Part shown: piece by piece, positions 1 through 6,913 of the stretch
Position numbering within the stretch: the stretch's first letter is position 1
How the letters are laid out: each line of letters begins with the position of its first letter
DNA from: Alphaproteobacteria bacterium UBA7691
Lineage (GTDB): Bacteria; Pseudomonadota; Alphaproteobacteria; Ferrovibrionales; Ferrovibrionaceae
Assembly: GCA_002482765.1 (NCBI GenBank)
Contig: DLGP01000146.1
Span: 1-12,501 of the forward strand
DNA length: 12,501 nucleotides
Reading direction: 5' to 3'
Notes under the pieces: model-generated
What the model was told of the DNA's origin: nothing
Seen by the model: only the letters and a program-made list of their open reading frames with translations
Database searches by the model: none
Translations under genes and position numbers: made by a program

Positions 1-325
1 CGACCAGCGCCGGCTGGAGATCGCGCGGGCCATGTGCACCGACCCGGTCCTGCTCTGCCTCGACGAGCCGGCCGCCGGCCTCAACCCGCGTGAATCCGCC
101 GATCTCAATGCCCTGCTGCAATTCATCCGCGACACGCATGGCTGCGGCGTTCTGCTGATCGAGCATGACATGAGCGTGGTGATGCAGATATCCGACCATA
201 TCGTGGTGCTGGATTACGGCAAGAAGATCGCCGATGGCAGCCCTGACGAAATCCGCAACGACCCGGTGGTTATCAAGGCTTATCTGGGCGAGGATTTTGA
301 GACGCCGGAAGCGGGGGCGGCCTGA
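1..325 (+). CDS. livG: High-affinity branched-chain amino acid ABC transporter ATP-binding protein LivG, 3' part
   Basis: The gene enters from the left edge; the reading frame is open from base 2 and gives the last 107 residues of a protein whose family is usually about 250 residues. The visible part begins inside the ABC signature/helix region (DQRRLEIARAM), followed by Walker B with the catalytic glutamate (LLCLDEP), the D-loop (AAGLNP) and the H-loop histidine (LLIEHDM). The C-terminal GKKIADGSPDEIRNDPVVIKAYLG stretch is split here as GKKIADGSP and VVIKAYLG and is typical of LivG. It is one of two nucleotide-binding subunits that power uptake of branched-chain or related amino acids at the inner membrane. 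The stop codon is followed after one base by the livF start, so the two are almost certainly co-translated. Family call is firm; the exact substrate cannot be read from the sequence. Confidence 0.93.
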   Translation, partial: DQRRLEIARAMCTDPVLLCLDEPAAGLNPRESADLNALLQFIRDTHGCGVLLIEHDMSVVMQISDHIVVLDYGKKIADGSPDEIRNDPVVIKAYLGEDFETPEAGAA

Positions 326-326
326 G

Positions 327-1036
<710 letters not shown>

Positions 1037-1040
<4 letters not shown>

Positions 1041-1384
1041 TCGTCGTGCTGGGTTCTTCCTGGGCCGTGTTTATCGGCTTCACGCTGGTGCTGGTGGGCG
1101 GCTGTGCTTTCCTGATGGGGCAGGCTTTGGCCAATACCTGGCGCCCGGCCTGGCAATTGGCGCCCTATGGCCTGTTGCTGGCGGCCAGCAATCGTTTCCT
1201 GGTTTTTGCCCTGTTCGGCGGCGAATTGCTTGCCATCCTGCCTTTCATCTTTGCCGCCCTGGTGCTGATCGGCCTGGCCGGCATCGGCTTCCGCCTCACC
1301 CGGGTGGATATGATGGTGCACCAATATCCCTGGCTCTATCAGCGCGACGGGCTATTCGCCTGGCGCGAGAAAGCGCCGGGCTGA
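1037..1384 (+). CDS. Small membrane protein of the Liv transporter locus (DUF6867-like)
   Basis: A 115-residue protein whose ATG overlaps the livF stop by four bases (ATGA). It has about three hydrophobic segments: near residues 5-30 (VFIGFTLVLVGGCAFLMGQA), 40-60 (WQLAPYGLLLAASNRFLVFAL) and 62-83 (GELLAILPFIFAALVLIGLAG). A polar tail follows with YPWLYQRDGLFAWREK. From memory this resembles the DUF6867 family of short alphaproteobacterial membrane proteins encoded beside liv genes; I cannot verify that by search. No function is known to me. The tight coupling to livF suggests a role with the amino acid importer, for example as an accessory membrane subunit, but this is inference. An alternative ATG at 1033 in another frame leads to a long non-hydrophobic frame and is less likely. 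Confidence 0.8.
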
Positions 1385-1395
1385 TGTCCTTTCCG

Positions 1396-1424
1396 TTGCC
1401 GCGCGCCACGCATCGGACTAGAGT
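1396..1424 (+). promoter_or_regulatory. Candidate sigma70-type promoter for the binding-protein gene
   Basis: TTGCCG at 1396-1401 and TAGAGT at 1419-1424 are separated by 17 bases; each box matches four of six consensus positions. It sits in the 72-base gap between the small membrane protein gene and the binding-protein gene. Periplasmic binding proteins usually need more expression than the ATPases, so an internal promoter is plausible. The match is only moderate, and the gap could simply be read through from upstream. Confidence 0.3.
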
Positions 1425-1456
1425 TTTATCATCCGCAAACCAGGGGAGGTTTAATT

Positions 1457-2557
1457 ATGCGTAGCTTCAAATACGGTCTCGGCCTTGTCGCCGCGCTCGG
1501 CCTGATGGCCGGCACAGCGCAGGCGCAGATCAAGATTTCGCTCAATGGCCCGCTCACCGGCCAGCTCGCCAGCTTCGGCGAGCAGATGAAGCGCGGCGCC
1601 GAAATGGCGGTGGCTGATCTCAATGCCGCCGGCGGCGTCAACGGCCAGAAGATCCAGCTTGTGCTCGGCGACGACCAGTGCGATCCGAAGCAGGCGGTGG
1701 CGGTGGCCAACAAGTCGGTGCAGGAAAAGGTTGCCGTGGTGATCGGCCATTTCTGCTCGGGCTCCTCGATCCCGGCCTCGGATGTCTACAAGGAAGAAAA
1801 CATCCTGCAAATTTCGCCGGCCTCGACCAACCCTACCTTTACCGATCGTGGCTACAAGAACACCTTCCGCGTCTGCGGCCGCGACGACCAGCAGGGCATG
1901 GTGGCGGGCGATTACATTGCCGACAAGTTCAAGGGCAAGAAGGTCGCCATCCTGCATGACAAGACCGCCTATGGTAAGGGCCTCGCCGACGAGACCAAGA
2001 AGCGTCTCAACAGCAAGGGCGTGACCGAGGCGATGTATGAAGCGATTTCGGCCGGCGAGAAGGATTACTCGGCGCTGATCTCGAAAATGAAGCAGGCCGG
2101 CATCGAGCTGATCTATCTCGGCGGCTACCATCCGGAAGCCGGCCTGATCGTGCGCCAGGCCAAGGAGCAGGGCCTCACCGCCCCGCTGATGGGCGGCGAT
2201 GCGCTGGTCGACAAGCAGCTCTGGGCGATTTCCGGCACTGCCGGCCAGGGTACGCTGATGACCTTCGATGCCGATCCGCGCAAGAACCCGGTGGCCAAGC
2301 CGATTGTCGACAAGTTCAAGGCCGGCGGTTACGACCCCGAGGGCTACACCCTCTACACCTATGCCGCCGTCCAGGTCTGGGCGCAGGCCGCCACCACCGC
2401 CAAATCGGTCAAGACCGCCGATGTGGAGAAGGCGATGCGCGCCGGCAGCTTCAAGACCGTGCTGAACGACATCAAGTTCGATGCCAAGGGCGATACCACC
2501 AATCCGGCCTACCAGGTCTATGTCTGGAAGGACGGCGCCTACGACTACGTGAACTGA
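1457..2557 (+). CDS. livJ: Branched-chain amino acid ABC transporter periplasmic substrate-binding protein
   Basis: A complete 366-residue LivJ/LivK-type binding protein. A Sec signal peptide is visible: basic MRSFKYG, a hydrophobic core GLVAALGLMAG, and a cleavage site after AQA (residue 23). The mature protein starts QIKISLNGPLTGQ, typical of the type 1 periplasmic fold. Cys75 and Cys100 (about 52 and 77 of the mature protein) match the spacing of the conserved disulfide of E. coli LIV-binding protein. SPASTNP near residues 120-126 and the GRDDQQG segment are ligand-pocket landmarks of this family. It captures the substrate in the periplasm and delivers it to the Liv permease. A strong Shine-Dalgarno, GGGGAGG at 1443-1449, lies 7 bases before the ATG and fixes the start. 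Two hairpins follow the stop, the second a terminator, so this is the last gene of the liv operon. Valine/leucine/isoleucine specificity is likely but not proven. Confidence 0.93.
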   Translation: MRSFKYGLGLVAALGLMAGTAQAQIKISLNGPLTGQLASFGEQMKRGAEMAVADLNAAGGVNGQKIQLVLGDDQCDPKQAVAVANKSVQEKVAVVIGHFCSGSSIPASDVYKEENILQISPASTNPTFTDRGYKNTFRVCGRDDQQGMVAGDYIADKFKGKKVAILHDKTAYGKGLADETKKRLNSKGVTEAMYEAISAGEKDYSALISKMKQAGIELIYLGGYHPEAGLIVRQAKEQGLTAPLMGGDALVDKQLWAISGTAGQGTLMTFDADPRKNPVAKPIVDKFKAGGYDPEGYTLYTYAAVQVWAQAATTAKSVKTADVEKAMRAGSFKTVLNDIKFDAKGDTTNPAYQVYVWKDGAYDYVN

Positions 2558-2573
2558 TATCCGTTCGCGGATA
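2558..2573 (+). other. Perfect hairpin with UUCG loop directly after the livJ stop
   Basis: TATCCG-TTCG-CGGATA forms a perfect 6-bp stem with a TTCG loop, starting at the first base after the TGA. It has no T-run of its own and is separated by 7 bases from the terminator hairpin. It could protect the 3' end of the abundant binding-protein mRNA, or assist termination. The structure is seen directly; the role is inferred. Confidence 0.6.
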
Positions 2574-2580
2574 GTTCCGG

Positions 2581-2614
2581 AAAGCCCGGCGGGGAAACCT
2601 GCCGGGCTTTTTTT
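2581..2614 (+). terminator. Strong rho-independent terminator of the liv operon
   Basis: AAAGCCCGGC (2581-2590) pairs perfectly with GCCGGGCTTT (2601-2610). The stem can extend inward by G-T, G-C and G-C pairs to leave a GAAA tetraloop. Seven T residues (2608-2614) follow the G/C-rich part. It lies 24 bases after the binding-protein stop codon and is the clearest intrinsic terminator in the window. Confidence 0.93.
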
Positions 2615-2950
2615 CTGAAACAGTATTTCTTTTGTTGTGGCGGGAGTGGCGTTCTTTAACGCGGATAACGCAGGGCAGTGCTTGCCCGACCTCACAGCAA
2701 AGTCTGTCATGGTACGCGAAGGCGTACCATCCACGTTTTTTGCTCAAATCCCTGAGAAATAACGAATTCGTGGATGGTCGGCCTGCGCCGACCATGACGA
2801 TTGTGGTGTAGGTCATGTCCGCACACCAGGGCGGGGAAGGGGGCAGTCTGGGCGTGCCGCTTTTCCCTAGCGGTCGGTATTGGCGGCGGCCACCGGATAT
2901 TGTAGGTTCCGGCCGTCCAGCCCAATCCTTTCCCCGGAGCGCACCAGCCC
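2615..2950. other. Non-coding, hairpin-rich intergenic region before rpiB
   Basis: I see no convincing gene in these 336 bases. Small perfect stems occur at 2649-2662 (GCGTT-CTTT-AACGC) and 2673-2687 (GGGCA-GTGCT-TGCCC), followed by the REP-like doublet at 2706-2798 (listed separately). The promoter for the rpiB operon should lie in the last 150 bases. The best guess is TTGGCG (2880-2885), 17 bases, then TAGGTT (2903-2908), which is only a weak -10 match. A GGAG at 2936-2939 sits 11 bases before the rpiB ATG and is a distant but usable ribosome binding site. Short open frames on the + strand here (for example from 2815) have no recognisable content. Confidence 0.6.
2706..2798. repeat. REP-like inverted doublet (REPIN/BIME-type element)
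   Basis: Two 30-nt palindromic units face each other. Arm A is 2706-2735 (GTCATGGTACGC, loop GAAG, then GCGTACCATCCACG within one unit). Arm B is 2769-2798 and is the same unit on the opposite strand. Each makes a perfect 9-bp stem with a 4-nt loop: 2709-2717 with 2722-2730, and 2774-2782 with 2787-2795. Read in the same direction, the arms agree at 25 of 30 positions. Four of the five differences are two paired, compensatory changes in the stem (A-T to C-G and C-G to G-C); the fifth is in the loop. A 33-nt AT-richer spacer with six T residues separates them. This is the architecture of REP doublets mobilised in trans by RAYT (TnpA-REP) transposases. The similarity to GTCAT-stem-ATCCACG repeats of other alphaproteobacteria is from memory. 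No RAYT gene lies in the window. Confidence 0.85.
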
Positions 2951-3385
2951 ATGAGCAAGCCCGCTATCGCCGTGGCGGCGGACCATGCCGGTTTTGAGTT
3001 GAAGACCCTGCTCAAGGCCGAGCTGGAAAGCCAGGGTTACAGCGTGACCGACCTGGGCACCCATGGCCCGGAAAGTGTGGATTACCCGGATTTTGGCCGC
3101 GCCCTTGGCGAGGCCGTGGCCAGCGGCCAGGCGCAGTTCGGCGTGGCGGTTTGCGGCAGCGGCATCGGCATTTCCATTGCCGCCAACCGGGTGCCGGGCT
3201 GCCGCGCGGCCCTGGTGCATGATGCGCTTTCGGCCCGGCTCTGCCGCCAGCATAACGATGCCAATGTGCTGGCGCTGGGCGCCCGCCTGATCGGCATTGA
3301 TACCGCCAGGGATTGTCTGTCTGTTTTCCTCGCCACCCCGTTTGAAGGCGGCCGCCATTCCCGGCGCGTCGCCAAGCTCGCGTAA
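2951..3385 (+). CDS. rpiB: Ribose-5-phosphate isomerase B
   Basis: A complete 144-residue RpiB/LacAB-family isomerase, the usual size. It interconverts ribulose-5-phosphate and ribose-5-phosphate in the cytoplasm. The N-terminal substrate loop AADHAGFELK (residues 9-18), the catalytic cysteine in VCGSGIGISIAANR (Cys68) and the RQHNDANVLALGAR block with His101 are all present, so it should be active. The annotated family also holds some allose-6-phosphate isomerases, but the context favours RpiB. It opens the long operon; its stop TAA at 3383-3385 touches the Shine-Dalgarno of glyA, 12 bases before that start. Its product and substrate connect directly to the downstream riboflavin genes: ribulose-5-P is used by RibB, and ribose-5-P leads to GTP. 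That metabolic link is inference. Confidence 0.95.
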   Translation: MSKPAIAVAADHAGFELKTLLKAELESQGYSVTDLGTHGPESVDYPDFGRALGEAVASGQAQFGVAVCGSGIGISIAANRVPGCRAALVHDALSARLCRQHNDANVLALGARLIGIDTARDCLSVFLATPFEGGRHSRRVAKLA

Positions 3386-3397
3386 AGGAGCCCGCCG

Positions 3398-4696
3398 ATG
3401 AGCAACCCCGCCGCCAAGCCCGCCGTCACCCATGCCGGTTTCTTTGAGCGCAGCCTGGAGCAGGCCGATCCGGCGCTCTACAAGGCGATCACCGAGGAAC
3501 TGAGCCGCCAGCGTGAGCAGATTGAGCTGATCGCTTCGGAAAACATCGTCAGCCGCGCCGTGCTGGAAGCGCAGGGCTCGGTGATGACCAACAAATATGC
3601 CGAGGGTTATCCGGGCAAGCGTTATTACAATGGCTGCGAATTCGTCGATATCGCCGAAACCCTGGCGATTGAGCGCGCCAAGCAGCTTTTTGGCTGCGGC
3701 TTTGCCAATGTGCAGCCGCATTCCGGCGCCCAGGCCAATCAGGCGGTGTTCATGGCCTGCCTTAAGCCGGGCGACACTTTCATGGGCCTGGACCTTGCCG
3801 CTGGCGGCCACCTCACCCACGGCTCGCCGGCCAACCAGTCGGGCAAGTGGTTCAACGTGGTGAGCTACACTGTCGGCCAGGAAGATCACCTGATCGACAT
3901 GGACGAAGTGGCCAAGCGTGCCGAAGAGCATAAGCCGAAGCTGATCATTGCCGGCGGCTCGGCCTATCCGCGTTTCTGGGATTTCGCCCGTTTCCGCGCC
4001 ATCGCCGACAGTGTGGGCGCGGTATTCATGGTGGATATGGCGCATTTTGCCGGCCTGGTGGCGGGCGGGGTGCATCCCAGCCCGTTCCCGCATGCCCATG
4101 TGGTCACCACCACCACGCACAAGACCCTGCGCGGCCCGCGCGGCGGCATGGTGCTGACCAATGACGAAGCGCTGGCCAAGAAGATCAACTCGGCGGTGTT
4201 CCCCGGCCTGCAAGGCGGCCCGCTGATGCATGTGATTGCCGCCAAGGCAGTGGCTTTCGGCGAGGCGCTGACCCCCGAATTCCGCGCCTATGCCGCTGCC
4301 GTGGTGGAGAATGCCAAGGCGATGGCCGGTGCGCTCAAGGAACGCGGCTATAACCTGACCTCGGGCGGCACCGACAACCACCTGATGCTGATTGACCTGC
4401 GCGCGCAGGGCCTGAAGGGCAATGTGGTGGTGGAAGCGCTGGAACGCGCCCGCATCACCGCCAACAAGAACGGCGTGCCGTTTGATCCGGAAAAGCCGAT
4501 GGTCACCTCCGGCGTGCGCGTCGGCAGCCCGGCCGGCACCACGCGCGGCTTCGGTGTGGCCGAATTCCGCCAGATCGGCCAGTTGATGGCCGATGTGATG
4601 GATGGCCTGGTGAGCAAGAGCAACGACAATAGTGATGTAGAGCGTGCCGTGGCCGAGAAGGTGGTGGCTCTGTGCCGCCGCTTCCCGATCTACTAA
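3398..4696 (+). CDS. glyA: Serine hydroxymethyltransferase
   Basis: A complete 432-residue SHMT, close to the family's normal length. It converts serine and tetrahydrofolate to glycine and 5,10-methylene-tetrahydrofolate using pyridoxal phosphate. Visible landmarks are LIASENIVS (residues 44-52), the tyrosine motif KYAEGYPGKRYYNG (66-79), QPHSGAQAN (106-114), the PLP-contacting MVDMAHFAG with Asp213 and His216, and the Schiff-base lysine Lys242 in VTTTTHKTLRGPRGG. Near the C-terminus NGVPFDPEKP and TSGVRVGSPAGTTRG are typical. AAGGAG at 3385-3390 is a strong ribosome binding site 7 bases before the ATG. glyA next to nrdR and rib genes is a standard alphaproteobacterial arrangement. Confidence 0.98.
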   Translation: MSNPAAKPAVTHAGFFERSLEQADPALYKAITEELSRQREQIELIASENIVSRAVLEAQGSVMTNKYAEGYPGKRYYNGCEFVDIAETLAIERAKQLFGCGFANVQPHSGAQANQAVFMACLKPGDTFMGLDLAAGGHLTHGSPANQSGKWFNVVSYTVGQEDHLIDMDEVAKRAEEHKPKLIIAGGSAYPRFWDFARFRAIADSVGAVFMVDMAHFAGLVAGGVHPSPFPHAHVVTTTTHKTLRGPRGGMVLTNDEALAKKINSAVFPGLQGGPLMHVIAAKAVAFGEALTPEFRAYAAAVVENAKAMAGALKERGYNLTSGGTDNHLMLIDLRAQGLKGNVVVEALERARITANKNGVPFDPEKPMVTSGVRVGSPAGTTRGFGVAEFRQIGQLMADVMDGLVSKSNDNSDVERAVAEKVVALCRRFPIY

Positions 4697-4723
4697 GTCA
4701 GCTCCTGGGGAAGGAAGCATTCG

Positions 4724-5194
4724 ATGCGGTGTCCGTTCTGCGGCAATGACGATACCCAGGTGAAGGATTCGCGGCCGACCGAGGATAACTCGGCGATCCG
4801 CCGGCGGCGCTTCTGTCCCAATTGCGCCGCCCGCTTCACCACGTTTGAACGTATCCAGTTGCGTGAATTGACCGTGGTGAAGAAAAACGGCCTGAAAGTG
4901 CCGTTTGACCGCGACAAGCTGGCGCGCTCGATCCAGATCGCCACGCGCAAGCGCCCTGTTGATCCCGAGCGTATCGAACGGCTGATCAACGGCATTGTGC
5001 GCCGGCTGGAAAGCTCGGGCGAGAGCGAGATCAATTCCGACCAGATCGGCGCCCTGGTGATGGATGGTCTGGCGGCGCTCGACAAGGTGGCCTATGTGCG
5101 CTTCGCCTCGGTGTATCGCAATTTCCGCGAAGCCAAGGATTTTGAGGATTTCATCGGTTCGCTGAGCGGCAATCCGCAAGACGACGATGACTGA
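4724..5194 (+). CDS. nrdR: Transcriptional repressor NrdR
   Basis: A complete 156-residue NrdR. An N-terminal zinc ribbon uses Cys3, Cys6, Cys31 and Cys34 (CPFC and CPNC), with the conserved DSRPTEDNSAIRRRR DNA-binding segment between. An ATP-cone domain fills about residues 49-139 (VVKKNGLKVPFDRDKL, and YVRFASVYRNF near the end). It senses dATP/ATP and represses ribonucleotide reductase genes by binding NrdR boxes; I see no such box in this window. AAGGAAG at 4711-4717 is a good ribosome binding site before the ATG, 27 bases after glyA. Its 3' end overlaps the ribD start by 8 bases, indicating translational coupling. Confidence 0.97.
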   Translation: MRCPFCGNDDTQVKDSRPTEDNSAIRRRRFCPNCAARFTTFERIQLRELTVVKKNGLKVPFDRDKLARSIQIATRKRPVDPERIERLINGIVRRLESSGESEINSDQIGALVMDGLAALDKVAYVRFASVYRNFREAKDFEDFIGSLSGNPQDDDD

Positions 5195-6308
5195 CCGGGC
5201 CGGCGCCGCCCGCGACGAACGCTGGATGCGTCTGGCGCTTGGGCTGGCGGCGCGGGGCCTGGGCAATACTTGGCCTAATCCGGCGGTGGGCTGCGTGCTG
5301 GTGCGCGATGGCCAGCTGGTTGGCCGCGGCTGGACCCAAGTGGGCGGCCGGCCGCATGCCGAGGCGATGGCGCTGGCCCAGGCCGGCCAGGCCGCCAAGG
5401 GCGCCACAGCCTATGTCACGCTGGAGCCATGTTGCCATCATGGCCGCACGCCGCCCTGCGCCGATGCGCTGATCCAGGCCGGCATCAGCCGCTGTGTGGT
5501 GGCTTTGGAAGACCCCGATCCACGGGTTTCAGGCGAAGGCTTCACCCGCCTGCGTGACGCCGGGATTATGCTGGATATTGGCCTGCTGGGTGATGAAGCC
5601 GCCGATCTTAATGCCGGCTTCCTGCTGCACCGGACCCAGGGCCGGCCATTGGTATCGCTGAAATTGGCGGTCAGCCTGGATGGCCGCATCGCCACCCATA
5701 ATGGCGACAGCAAATGGATCACCAATCCGCTGTCGCGCCAGCGCGCCCATCTGCTGCGCGCGCGCCATGATGCGATCCTGGTCGGCTCGAATACCGCCCT
5801 GCTGGACGATCCGGAACTGACCTGCCGGCTGCCCGGCCTGCCGCTGCGGCCGGCGCCGCGCATTGTGCTGGATGGGCGCTTGCGCTTGTCGCTCACCAGC
5901 AAGCTGGTATCGACGGCACAGACCCAGCCGACCTGGCTGATCTGCCGTGAAGATGCCGATGCGGCGCGGCAACAGGCTTTTGCCGATTGTGGCGTTGAGG
6001 TGATTGGCGTGGCACCCGATGCCGGCAGTGGCCTGCCGGATATCCGCTTGGCGCTGGAAGCCCTGGCCGAACGTGGCATCACCCGGCTGCTGGTGGAGGG
6101 CGGCGGGCAACTGGCAGCCAGCCTGATCCGTGCCGATCTGGTGGATCGTTTGCTGTTTTTCCGCGCCCCGGCGGTGATTGGCGGCGACGGCCTGCCGGCA
6201 ATTGCAGCTTTTGGTATCGATACCGTAGCGGCAGCCCCGCGCTGGCGCCGCATGCAGGCCGATATTTTGGCTGACGACCTGCTGGAAACCTTCGCCCGCC
6301 CGCTCTAG
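5187..6308 (+). CDS. ribD: Bifunctional riboflavin biosynthesis deaminase/reductase RibD
   Basis: A complete 373-residue two-domain enzyme that deaminates the pyrimidine formed from GTP and then reduces its ribosyl side chain with NADPH. The N-terminal deaminase domain (about 10-150) has the zinc site HAE at residues 57-59 and PCCHHGRTPPC at 81-91 (Cys82 and Cys91). The C-terminal reductase domain (about 155-370) starts PLVSLKLAVSLDGRIA and carries KWITNP, ARHDAILVGSNTALLDDPELT and the LLVEGGGQLAASL nucleotide-binding stretch. The ATG overlaps the nrdR stop by 8 bases. No good separate ribosome binding site is visible, so it is probably translated by coupling. An internal ATG at 5226 is possible but would trim conserved N-terminal sequence. 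Confidence 0.97.
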   Translation: MTDRAGAARDERWMRLALGLAARGLGNTWPNPAVGCVLVRDGQLVGRGWTQVGGRPHAEAMALAQAGQAAKGATAYVTLEPCCHHGRTPPCADALIQAGISRCVVALEDPDPRVSGEGFTRLRDAGIMLDIGLLGDEAADLNAGFLLHRTQGRPLVSLKLAVSLDGRIATHNGDSKWITNPLSRQRAHLLRARHDAILVGSNTALLDDPELTCRLPGLPLRPAPRIVLDGRLRLSLTSKLVSTAQTQPTWLICREDADAARQQAFADCGVEVIGVAPDAGSGLPDIRLALEALAERGITRLLVEGGGQLAASLIRADLVDRLLFFRAPAVIGGDGLPAIAAFGIDTVAAAPRWRRMQADILADDLLETFARPL

Positions 6309-6319
6309 TAATAGGTTCC

Positions 6320-6913
6320 ATGTTTACAGGCATTGTCACCGATATCGGCACCGTGATCGCGCGCGAGCAGCGCGGCGACACCCGTTTCCGTCTGCGCACC
6401 GGGTTTGATACCGCCAGTATCGCCATCGGCGCCTCCATCGCCTGCTCGGGCTGCTGCCTTACCGTGGTGCAGACCGGGGCGGACTGGTTCGCCGTTGATG
6501 TTTCGGCCGAAACCCTGTCGCGCACCACGCTGGGCCGCTGGGGCGAGGGTAGCCGGGTCAATCTGGAACGCAGCCTCAAGGTGGGCGGCGAACTCGGCGG
6601 GCATATTGTCTCCGGCCATGTTGACGGCCTGGCCGCAGTGGTGCGGGCGGAGCCGGAAGGTGATTCCCTGCGGCTGGATTTCCGCGTGCCGGATGCCTTG
6701 GCCGGTTTTGTTGCCGAGAAGGGTTCGGTGGCGCTGGATGGTGTGTCGCTGACGGTGAATGCCGTGCAGGGCGCCGTGTTCGGCATCAACCTGATACCGC
6801 ATACCCAGCAGGTGACTACGCTGGGCGGCCTGAAGCTAGGCGATAGTGTGAATTTTGAAGTGGATACTTTGGCGCGTTATGTGGCGCGCTTGCGCGATTG
6901 GGTGAAGCCGTGA
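6320..6913 (+). CDS. ribE: Riboflavin synthase, alpha subunit type
   Basis: A complete 197-residue riboflavin synthase, the usual length, which dismutates two 6,7-dimethyl-8-ribityllumazine molecules to riboflavin and a pyrimidine that is recycled. It has the diagnostic start MFTGIV and two lumazine-binding repeats: residues about 1-95 with GCCLTVV and ETL near residue 64, and about 96-195 with GHIVSGHVDG at the junction, then GVSLTVN and NLIPHT. It lies 11 bases after ribD with only a weak ribosome binding site. It ends in a GTGA overlap with the next gene. In E. coli nomenclature this enzyme is called RibC; ribE is the common name in this cluster. Confidence 0.97.
   Translation: MFTGIVTDIGTVIAREQRGDTRFRLRTGFDTASIAIGASIACSGCCLTVVQTGADWFAVDVSAETLSRTTLGRWGEGSRVNLERSLKVGGELGGHIVSGHVDGLAAVVRAEPEGDSLRLDFRVPDALAGFVAEKGSVALDGVSLTVNAVQGAVFGINLIPHTQQVTTLGGLKLGDSVNFEVDTLARYVARLRDWVKP

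Noticed and set aside
1451..2734. A 427-codon - strand open frame opposite the binding-protein gene.
   Set aside because: It is a shadow of the livJ codons, and it runs through the terminator and one REP arm, which a real gene would be unlikely to do.
2709..2740. The first REP hairpin followed by six T residues as a second terminator.
   Set aside because: The T-run begins five bases after the stem, and a strong terminator already lies about 100 bases upstream. The paired inverted architecture explains the hairpin better.
2615..2950. A possible CRISPR array, riboswitch or small RNA gene in the intergenic region.
   Set aside because: There are only two repeat units, and they are inverted rather than direct. 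I could not match any part to a conserved riboswitch core, and no promoter-terminator pair for a small RNA is evident.
2867..5407. An 846-codon open frame on the - strand opposite rpiB, glyA, nrdR and part of ribD.
   Set aside because: It is exactly antisense to four well-recognised genes. Its translation is rich in His, Arg, Gly and Ala with no domain I recognise, as expected from GC-rich codon bias on the opposite strand.
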